Shown here piece by piece: positions 58,017-64,000 of a DNA stretch of 64,000 nucleotides. The notes under the pieces are model-generated. The model had not been told where the DNA came from, made no database searches, and saw only the letters and a list, made by a program, of their open reading frames with translations. Made by a program: the position numbers and the translations under genes. Origin of the DNA: Corynebacterium freneyi. GTDB taxonomy: Bacteria > Actinomycetota > Actinomycetes > Mycobacteriales > Mycobacteriaceae. How positions within the stretch are numbered: the first letter of the stretch is position 1; each line of letters begins with the position of its first letter. The stretch spans positions 1,798,001 through 1,862,000 of the forward strand of contig NZ_CP047357.1 in NCBI RefSeq assembly GCF_030408835.1, given 5' to 3'.

Positions 58017-59225
58017 ATGAATGCACCGGCCCTCCCCGCATCCGACCCCGTGCCCCGGCGGCTCCGGGCTGCGGTCGCCGACGAGCGCCTGCCCGCCCTC
58101 GTCGTCGACCTCGACGCCGTCGACGCCAATGCGGAGGACATGCTCCGCCGCGCCGGCGGAACGCCGATCCGCGTGGCGTCGAAGTCGCTGCGGATCCCCG
58201 AGCTGATCAAGCACGTCCTGGCAAAGCCCGGTTTCCAGGGGGTGCTCGCCTATACGCTGCCCGAAGCGCTCATGCTGCACGCCGAAGGAATCAGCGACGA
58301 CATCCTCGTCGCCTACCCCACGGCCGATGACGCGGCGCTGGCCGAGTTGGCCGCCGACGCCGACGCCCGCGCCGCCATCGCGATCATGGTCGATTCCGCC
58401 GAGCAGCTGCCCGCGGTGGCCCGCCACGCGTCGGAGGATGCGCCGCTGCGCGTGTGCCTCGACGTCGACGCGTCGTGGCGGCCCGCCCCCGGCGTGCACG
58501 TCGGCACGCTGCGCTCGCCCACGCACTCGCCCCGCCAGGCGGCCGATCTGGCGCGCGCCGTCGATTCCACGCCGGGGCTGCGGGTCATCGGCGTGATGAT
58601 GTACGAGGGCCACATCGCCGGCGTCGGCGACGCGGGCACCGGCCCCCGCGACGCGGCCATCCGGCTGATGCAGAAACTCGCCCGCAAGGAGTTGGCCACC
58701 CGCCGCGCGAAGGTCGTCGCCGCCGTCGAAGCCGTCGTCGGCCCGCTCGAACTGGTCAACGGCGGCGGCACCGGCTCGCTGGAATCGACGTGCGCGGAAC
58801 CCGCCGTCACCGAGGCAGCCGCCGGATCCGGATTCGTCGCACCGACGCTGTTCGACAACTACCGCGCCTTCACCCTGCGGCCGGCCAGCTGGTTTGTCCT
58901 GCCCGTCGTCAGGCGCCCGAAGAAGAACACCGTCACCGTCGCCGGCGGCGGCCGCATCGCGTCGGGACCGGCCGGCCGAGACCGCCTGCCCAGCCCCGTG
59001 TTCCCCGCCGGCCTGACCTACGCCCCGGACGAGGGCCCCGGCGAAGTGCAGACCCCGCTGACCGGCGACGCCGCCCACACCCTGCGCATCGGCGCCCCCG
59101 TGTGGTTCCGCCACACCAAGGCCGGCGAAACCGCCGAACACGCCAACACCGCCATCGTCGTCTCCGACGGCGCCATCGTCGGCCGTTGGGCCACCTACCG
59201 AGGGAAGGGACTGATCTACTCGTGA
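58017..59225 (+). CDS. PLP-dependent alanine racemase-fold protein (D-amino acid aldolase/deaminase type)
   Basis: A 402-residue fold-type III PLP protein. The N-terminal barrel begins LPALVVDLDAVDANAEDML, with the cofactor lysine in RVASKSLRIPEL, then IMVDSAEQLP, GVMMYEGHIAGVGD and LVNGGGTGSLE. The C-terminal domain has GAPVWFRHTKAGETAEHAN, the His/Cys metal region known in D-threonine aldolases. The reaction could be aldol cleavage or deamination of a D-amino acid. Its stop overlaps the next start by four bases (GTGA), so it works with the lactone oxidase gene. A similar pair is known in mycobacteria (by recollection, next to Rv1771). Confidence 0.82.
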   Translation: MNAPALPASDPVPRRLRAAVADERLPALVVDLDAVDANAEDMLRRAGGTPIRVASKSLRIPELIKHVLAKPGFQGVLAYTLPEALMLHAEGISDDILVAYPTADDAALAELAADADARAAIAIMVDSAEQLPAVARHASEDAPLRVCLDVDASWRPAPGVHVGTLRSPTHSPRQAADLARAVDSTPGLRVIGVMMYEGHIAGVGDAGTGPRDAAIRLMQKLARKELATRRAKVVAAVEAVVGPLELVNGGGTGSLESTCAEPAVTEAAAGSGFVAPTLFDNYRAFTLRPASWFVLPVVRRPKKNTVTVAGGGRIASGPAGRDRLPSPVFPAGLTYAPDEGPGEVQTPLTGDAAHTLRIGAPVWFRHTKAGETAEHANTAIVVSDGAIVGRWATYRGKGLIYS

Positions 59226-60556
59226 AGGACAAGCAGTGGAGCAACTGGGCGCGCACCCAGACCTGCGTGCCCGGCACCGTCCACCAACCGGCCGATGCCG
59301 GGGAAATCGGCCGCATCATCCGTGACGCCAGGTCGTCGCAAAGCACGGTGCGCCCCCTGGGCGCGGGGCATTCCTTCACGCCCGTCGCCGTCACCGACGG
59401 CCACCGGATCCAGCTGGACAACATGGCCGGTTTCGTCGGCCGCGACGACGACGCCGGCACCATCACCCTGCGCGCCGGCACCCGACTGCGCGACGTGCCC
59501 GGCATCCTCCGCCCGCAGGGTCTGGCGCTGGCCAACCAGGGCGACGTCGACCCGCAGGCGGTGGCCGGCGCGGTGTCCACCGGCACCCACGGCACCGGAC
59601 TGGGCTTCACCGGTTTCGCCGGCATGGTCAAGGGCTTCCGCATCGTCGGCGCCGACGGCGAGGAAATCCACGCGTACGAGGGCGCGCCGGGCGTCGCCGG
59701 CGAACTGTTCCGCCTGGCCCGCCTGGGGCTGGGCGTCTTCGGCGTGCTCACCGAGCTGACCCTGGAAAGCGTGCCCGCGTTCCGCCTGGCCGCCGACGAA
59801 CACGCCGAGGACTTCGACGAGGTCCGGCGCACCTTCCCCGAACGCGTCGCCGCCGTCGACCACATGGAGTTCTACTGGTTCCCCGGCACCGACCTGGCGC
59901 TGGTCAAGGAAAACACCCGCCTGCCCGGCATCGAAAACGCCGACGGCTCCCCCACCTCCGGCCTGCTGAACCGGGCCGGGGAGTTCATCTCCGACGAGGT
60001 CATCAACAACGCCGGCCTGATGGCCGTCTGCGAACTGGCGAAGGCCACCCCGAAGCTGACCCGCCGCCTCAACGCCCTCGCCGCGAAGACCGTCACCACC
60101 CGCCGCTACGTCGACGACGCCCACAAGGTGTTCGTCTCGCCGCGCCGCGTCCGCTTCTCCGAGATGGAGTACGCCGTGCCGCTGGAGTCGCTGCCGGAGG
60201 TCCTCGACGAGGTGCGCCGCACCATCGACCGCCACCGCGCCTGGGTGTCGTTCCCCATGGAGATCCGCGCCGCCAAGGGCGATGACGTCGCCCTGTCCAC
60301 CGCCTACGGCCGCGACAGCGCGTACATCGCCGTCCACCGCTACTACCGCGAGGATTACCGCGAGTACTTCAAGTTGCTCGAGCCGATTTTCCTCGCCGCG
60401 GGCGGCCGTCCGCATTGGGGCAAGTTGCACACGTTGGGCGCCGAGCAGTTGCGCGAGCGGTACCCGCTTTTCGACGACGTCGCGGAGCTGCGCCGCCGGG
60501 TGGATCCGGACGGCGTGTTCCTCAACGATCACCTGCGCGGCCTGTTCGAGGGTTAG
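59222..60556 (+). CDS. D-arabinono/L-gulono-1,4-lactone oxidase-type flavoprotein
   Basis: A 444-residue VAO-type flavoprotein. The FAD-binding domain has VRPLGAGHSFTPVAV, where the His of GHSF is the usual contact, then ANQGDVDPQAVAGAVSTGTHG. The C-terminal ALO domain ends with GGRPHWGKLHTLG, the HWGK motif of sugar-lactone oxidases. Mycobacterial homologs oxidise L-gulono-1,4-lactone. The substrate here is inferred. It starts with GTG overlapping the PLP enzyme's stop. It converges with rarD. Confidence 0.88.
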   Translation: MKDKQWSNWARTQTCVPGTVHQPADAGEIGRIIRDARSSQSTVRPLGAGHSFTPVAVTDGHRIQLDNMAGFVGRDDDAGTITLRAGTRLRDVPGILRPQGLALANQGDVDPQAVAGAVSTGTHGTGLGFTGFAGMVKGFRIVGADGEEIHAYEGAPGVAGELFRLARLGLGVFGVLTELTLESVPAFRLAADEHAEDFDEVRRTFPERVAAVDHMEFYWFPGTDLALVKENTRLPGIENADGSPTSGLLNRAGEFISDEVINNAGLMAVCELAKATPKLTRRLNALAAKTVTTRRYVDDAHKVFVSPRRVRFSEMEYAVPLESLPEVLDEVRRTIDRHRAWVSFPMEIRAAKGDDVALSTAYGRDSAYIAVHRYYREDYREYFKLLEPIFLAAGGRPHWGKLHTLGAEQLRERYPLFDDVAELRRRVDPDGVFLNDHLRGLFEG

Positions 60557-60617
60557 CCGTGGAGCCCCGGTGGGTTGCCGACGCCACCCACCGGGCCGCG
60601 GACGCTGCTCCCCGTCG

Positions 60618-61517
60618 TCACTCCCCGTCGTCGTCTGCGGCGAGGGGTTCGACCCGACGGCGCCGGCGCGTGCGGCCGTGGCGCAGCACGATGTCGGCGA
60701 CGAAGACGGCCACGGCCACCCAGATGATGACGTAACCGACCCAACGGATGGGCTCGAGGTGTTCGCCGGCGATGAAGACGGCGATGAACATCTGCATCAT
60801 CGGCGTCATGTACTGCATCAGGCCGACGGTGGTCAGCGGGATCTTCTTCGCGCCGATGCCGAACAGCAGCAGCGGCAGCGCCGTGGCGACGCCGGCCGAC
60901 ATCAGCAGCAGCGCGTGTCCGATGCCGTGGGTGGTGAAGGTGCCCGTGCCCTGGCGACCCAGATAGATCAGGTAGGCGACGGCCAGCGGCGCCATGATGA
61001 GCGACTCCGCCGTCAGCGACGCCGTCGCCGACAGACGGACTTGCTTTTTCAGCAGACCGTAGAAGCCGAAGCTGAAGGCCAACAGCAGGGCCAGGATCGG
61101 GGGCCTGCCGACGCCGATGGTCAGCACGATCACCGAAACGGTGGCGATGGCCACCGACAGCTTCTGCAGCGGCGACAGGCTCTCCTTGAGGAAGACCACG
61201 CCCAGCAGCACGGAGACCAGCGGGTTGATGAAGTAACCCAACGCGGCTTCGGCGATGTGGCCGGTGTTGACGGCGTAGACGTACACGCCCCAGTTGATGG
61301 CGATGACGAACGACGCCGCCGCGACGACCAGCCAGGTCCGCGCCGAGGCTTCGCGCAGCTCCCGCCACTTGCGCATGACCAGCAGCAGGATGGCCATGAC
61401 GACGAGGGTCCACACGAACCGGTGCGCGAGGATCTCCACCGGGCCGGCCGGTTGCAGGAGCGGGAAATACAGGGGGAACCCGCCCCACAGCAGATAAGCG
61501 AGGAAGGTCTGAATCAC
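60618..61517 (-). CDS. rarD: RarD/EamA-family transporter
   Basis: A 299-residue membrane protein with ten hydrophobic segments, the drug/metabolite transporter layout. LLWGGFPLYFPLLQPAGPVEILAHRFVWT near the N terminus is typical of RarD, as is VGLMQYMTPMMQMFIAVFIAGE near the end. Function in chloramphenicol sensitivity was named for E. coli; substrate not established here. The start is a GTG at 61517 overlapping the preceding gene by four bases. Confidence 0.9.
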   Translation of the reverse strand: MIQTFLAYLLWGGFPLYFPLLQPAGPVEILAHRFVWTLVVMAILLLVMRKWRELREASARTWLVVAAASFVIAINWGVYVYAVNTGHIAEAALGYFINPLVSVLLGVVFLKESLSPLQKLSVAIATVSVIVLTIGVGRPPILALLLAFSFGFYGLLKKQVRLSATASLTAESLIMAPLAVAYLIYLGRQGTGTFTTHGIGHALLLMSAGVATALPLLLFGIGAKKIPLTTVGLMQYMTPMMQMFIAVFIAGEHLEPIRWVGYVIIWVAVAVFVADIVLRHGRTRRRRRVEPLAADDDGE

Positions 61518-62188
61518 GGCGCCACCATATCGGGTGCCGGTTCCGGTTCGGGCAGCGGCAGCGGTCGGACGCCGAAACGCCCGACGACCGCGTCGGCGGC
61601 CAGCGCCTCGACGGCGACGACGCCGGGGCGGCCCTCGATCGACCGGAGCTGGCCGAGGGTGCCGCGCACGAGCAGGCCGGTGATCCCGACGCCGTGGTCG
61701 CCCTCGGCGGCGATTCCGGCGGAGCGTCCGATCAGGTCGAGTTCGCGGGCGAAGACGTCGGCGCGGGGGGTGCCGGCGACGGGTTCGGGCAGGCTGCGCG
61801 AAACGGTTGGCCCGACGAACATCGTGCCCACGCGCAACCCGTCGATGCCGTCGACGGCGGCTGCGGCGGTGGCGGCGTCGGCCGGCGGGTCGAAGGACAC
61901 CAGCGCCCAGTGGCGTGCGTTGACGTCGGCGGTGGACCCGTCGGCCAGCGGCGGCGGGGTGCGCAGCGACTCCGAGGCACGCGCCGCATAGTCGGCGAGG
62001 GGCTCGCCGGATTCGACGCCGACGACGTCGCCGTTGACGTTCATGGGACCGTGGACCCGGTCGGACCCGGCCATGACCACCAGCACGACGGCCAGGCCGA
62101 TCACGCACACGAGGGAGATGGCCGCCGCAACCGGGCCGACGCCCTCGCCGGACTTCTTCTCGGGCTCCGGGGCCCGGTGGCGGCTCAC
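61514..62188 (-). CDS. Hypothetical single-pass membrane protein
   Basis: A 224-residue protein with a short cytoplasmic N terminus, one membrane segment at about residues 19-41 and an extracellular domain of about 180 residues. This part is Ala/Val/Asp rich and ends in a Pro-Glu tail. No family is recognised. It overlaps the pseudouridine synthase stop (4 bases) and the rarD start (4 bases), so it belongs to the lspA-rluD-rarD operon. Confidence 0.75.
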   Translation of the reverse strand: MSRHRAPEPEKKSGEGVGPVAAAISLVCVIGLAVVLVVMAGSDRVHGPMNVNGDVVGVESGEPLADYAARASESLRTPPPLADGSTADVNARHWALVSFDPPADAATAAAAVDGIDGLRVGTMFVGPTVSRSLPEPVAGTPRADVFARELDLIGRSAGIAAEGDHGVGITGLLVRGTLGQLRSIEGRPGVVAVEALAADAVVGRFGVRPLPLPEPEPAPDMVAP

Positions 62189-63111
62189 TGCGCCCTCAGC
62201 ACGTCGAGGGCGTGCTGCAGGTCATCGGGGTACGGGCAGTCGATTTCCATCCAGCGTCCGTCGGCGGGATGCCGGAACCCGACGGACACCGCGTGGAGCC
62301 ACTGGCGGGTCAGGCCGAGCTTCTCGGACAGCGCCTCGTCGGAGCCGTACATCGGGTCGCCGCAGCACGGGTGGTTGAGGGCGGAGAAATGCACGCGGAT
62401 CTGGTGGGTGCGGCCGGTTTCCAGCCCGACCTCCAGCAAGGTGGCGGGGGCGAAGGCCTCCAGGGTCTTGTAGTGGGTCACAGCGGGTTTGCCGTCGCGG
62501 CGCACGGCGAAGCGCCACCCGGCCGACGGGTGCCGGCCGATGGCGGCGTCGATGGTGCCCGACGACGGATCGGGGTGGCCCTGCACCAGCGCGTGGTACG
62601 TCTTGGTCACCTCGCGGTTCTTGAACGCCCGCTTGAGCACCGAGTACCCGCGCTCGGAGCAGGCCACGACCATCACGCCGGAGGTGCCGACGTCGAGGCG
62701 CTGCACGATGCCCTGCCGCTCCGGCGGGCCCGACGTGGAGATGCGGAACCCCGCCGCGGCCAGGCCACCGATGACGGTCGGCCCGGTCCATCCCACCGAC
62801 GGGTGGGCGGCGACGCCGACGGGCTTGTGCACGGCCACCAGGTCACTGTCGTGGTAGAGCACGTCCATGCCCTCGACGAGTTCCTCCTTGGGCATCAACG
62901 GCGCCTTCACCTCGGGCAGCAGCACCGACAGCCACGCGTCTTCCTGCAACCGGTCCGATTTGCCGACGGTGGCGCCGTCGATCTGCACGTCTCCGGCTGC
63001 CGCCAGCTCGGCGGCCGCGGTGCGCGACAGGCCCAGCAGCTTGGCCAGCCCGGCGTCCACGCGCATCCCCGCCAACCCCGGCGGCACAGGCATTTGCCTG
63101 GTCTCACGCAT
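62185..63111 (-). CDS. RluA-family pseudouridine synthase (RluD-like)
   Basis: A 308-residue protein with an N-terminal S4 domain ([33 protein letters not shown]) and the catalytic domain: [29 protein letters not shown] with the catalytic Asp, and [19 protein letters not shown] near the end. Corresponds to the RluC/RluD group that modifies 23S rRNA. ATG 63111 has GGGGAGAG upstream and overlaps the lspA stop by eight bases. Exact target positions cannot be told. Confidence 0.93.
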   Translation of the reverse strand: MRETRQMPVPPGLAGMRVDAGLAKLLGLSRTAAAELAAAGDVQIDGATVGKSDRLQEDAWLSVLLPEVKAPLMPKEELVEGMDVLYHDSDLVAVHKPVGVAAHPSVGWTGPTVIGGLAAAGFRISTSGPPERQGIVQRLDVGTSGVMVVACSERGYSVLKRAFKNREVTKTYHALVQGHPDPSSGTIDAAIGRHPSAGWRFAVRRDGKPAVTHYKTLEAFAPATLLEVGLETGRTHQIRVHFSALNHPCCGDPMYGSDEALSEKLGLTRQWLHAVSVGFRHPADGRWMEIDCPYPDDLQHALDVLRAQ

Positions 63112-63784
63112 CGACGCCACTCTCCCCTCGCTCGCGGTGGTCGGCGTCCAGCTGGTCGTCGTCACGCTTTGCGACGGCGCCCGCCTCATCCCCGTCGTCC
63201 TCGTCCGCGGAATCCCCCACGAGTTCGTCGACGTCCGAGGAGAACATGATCCACGCCGCCAACATGATCACGCCCACGGTGATCGCGGCATCGGCGAGAT
63301 TGAACACGGCGAAACCGCGCACCGACAGGAAGTCGACCACGTGCCCGAAGTAAAACGACGGATCGCGGAACAGCCGGTCGATGAGGTTGCCCGCCGCGCC
63401 ACCGGCGATGAGCCCCGCCGACACCGCCGGCCACGGCGTGCGCAGCCACTTCGAACCGACGGCCACGGCGACGATGAACGCGATCTGGATCGTGGTGAAC
63501 AACCACGTCGACTCCGTGCCCATGGAAAAGGCCGCACCGGGGTTGCGCAGCAGCGTCAACTGGAACCACTGCCCGATCACGTCCACCGGAGGCTCGCCCT
63601 CCAACGCGTCGACCGCGATGATCTTCGTCACCTGGTCGACCACGGCCACCGCCGCCACCGTCGCGGCCAGCAGCCCGCGCTTCGGGCGCCGATCCGACCA
63701 CCGCCGAGCGGGGGCGGGGCCGGGCGGGGAACTCGTCGCTGATCCTGGGGTGCGGGAATTGGTCACCCGCCCATCATCGCCCAT
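63104..63784 (-). CDS. lspA: Lipoprotein signal peptidase (SPase II)
   Basis: The aspartic protease that removes signal peptides of lipoproteins. Four membrane segments and the motifs [28 protein letters not shown] with the first catalytic Asp, and [18 protein letters not shown] with the second are visible. The 226-residue version from ATG 63784 has a Pro/Ser/Arg N-terminal tail and an acidic C-terminal tail, both longer than in E. coli. GTG 63766 is another possible start. It heads the lspA-pseudouridine synthase operon. Confidence 0.94.
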   Translation of the reverse strand: MGDDGRVTNSRTPGSATSSPPGPAPARRWSDRRPKRGLLAATVAAVAVVDQVTKIIAVDALEGEPPVDVIGQWFQLTLLRNPGAAFSMGTESTWLFTTIQIAFIVAVAVGSKWLRTPWPAVSAGLIAGGAAGNLIDRLFRDPSFYFGHVVDFLSVRGFAVFNLADAAITVGVIMLAAWIMFSSDVDELVGDSADEDDGDEAGAVAKRDDDQLDADHRERGESGVDA

Positions 63785-63830
63785 GTCCCCCGTTCGGGGC
63801 CAACGACGCTGCGAAGGTAGCCTGGACCGG

Positions 63831-64000
63831 GTGAAGATGCGTCGCCTTGCCCCCATGTTGCTCGCCGCCGGCCTGGCCCTGTCCGGCTGCGCCTCCGACT
63901 CCACGCCCGAGACCGCCCCGGTGCCGCTGGAAATCCCCACGGTCACCCTCGTCGACGCGGGCGACGGTGCCGCCGACGTCGTCGAATGGGCCGATGACGG
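63831..64000 (+). CDS. Putative lipoprotein, N-terminal part
   Basis: GTG at 63831 or ATG at 63837 begins a protein cut by the window end. The signal reads RRLAPMLLAAGLALSGCASDS, with an LSGC lipobox. The visible part after the Cys, about 35 residues, contains a TPETAPVPLEIPTVTLVDAG stretch and no domain that can be named. GAAGGT stands upstream. It is divergent from lspA. Confidence 0.7.
   Translation, partial: MKMRRLAPMLLAAGLALSGCASDSTPETAPVPLEIPTVTLVDAGDGAADVVEWADD

Overview
The window is GC-rich actinobacterial DNA. Gene content and order point to Corynebacterium: a trpE / membrane protein / trpC / trpB run, a his cluster with an impA-type phosphatase and MFS genes inside it, treY followed by a small alarmone synthetase gene, then treZ, ilvA and dnaE, plus a BioQ-type biotin regulator. 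The species cannot be fixed from sequence reading alone; high-GC corynebacteria such as the C. xerosis/freneyi/amycolatum group would fit.

Layout. 1-14377: amino acid biosynthesis, almost all on the minus strand. hisD, hisC, hisB, a 57-residue membrane protein and two MFS transporters are followed by hisH, hisA, an inositol-phosphatase-like gene, hisF and hisI, then trpE, a trp-associated membrane protein, trpC and the start of trpB. One plus-strand gene, a phosphatase/arsenate-reductase-like protein at 7721-8359, interrupts the his genes. 14572-17792: three consecutive genes of unknown function that look related. 17821-21470: nadA-nadB-nadC, NAD synthesis from aspartate. 21511-25414: biotin block with bioF, bioB, the small gene bsaP next to bioB, and a TetR regulator (probable BioQ). 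A shared 13-bp palindrome lies before bioF and between bioB and bioQ. 25556-27709: glgX, followed directly by a 475-bp deletion derivative of an IS481-type element and about 0.75 kb of repeat-rich DNA. 28779-35389: a HigA-like gene, an exonuclease-BRCT protein, a hypothetical protein, treY and a RelS-like alarmone synthetase.

35390-41373 is an accessory insertion. Its left part is visibly AT-richer than the surroundings and carries a small ABC transporter operon (FtsX-like permease, ATPase, small upstream ORFs) with a strong promoter. Its right part holds two apparently complete insertion sequences, one IS30 family and one ISL3 family, only a few bases apart.

41374-57431 returns to housekeeping genes: an S4 RNA-binding protein, a crotonase, a YigZ-family protein, treZ, an SdpI-family protein, a 1241-residue protein of unknown function, a DHA2 efflux transporter behind a highly structured leader, ilvA, a lipoprotein and dnaE. 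57676-64000 holds a 54-residue ORF with a clear terminator, a PLP racemase-fold enzyme coupled to a sugar-lactone oxidase, and a tightly overlapped lspA / pseudouridine synthase / membrane protein / rarD operon.

The parts worth most attention are the biotin regulon with bsaP, the three-gene family at 14.5-17.8 kb, the transporter operon with its frameshifted or peptide-like leader ORF, the HigA frame that continues past its stop into 9-residue repeats, and the structured leader before the DHA2 transporter.
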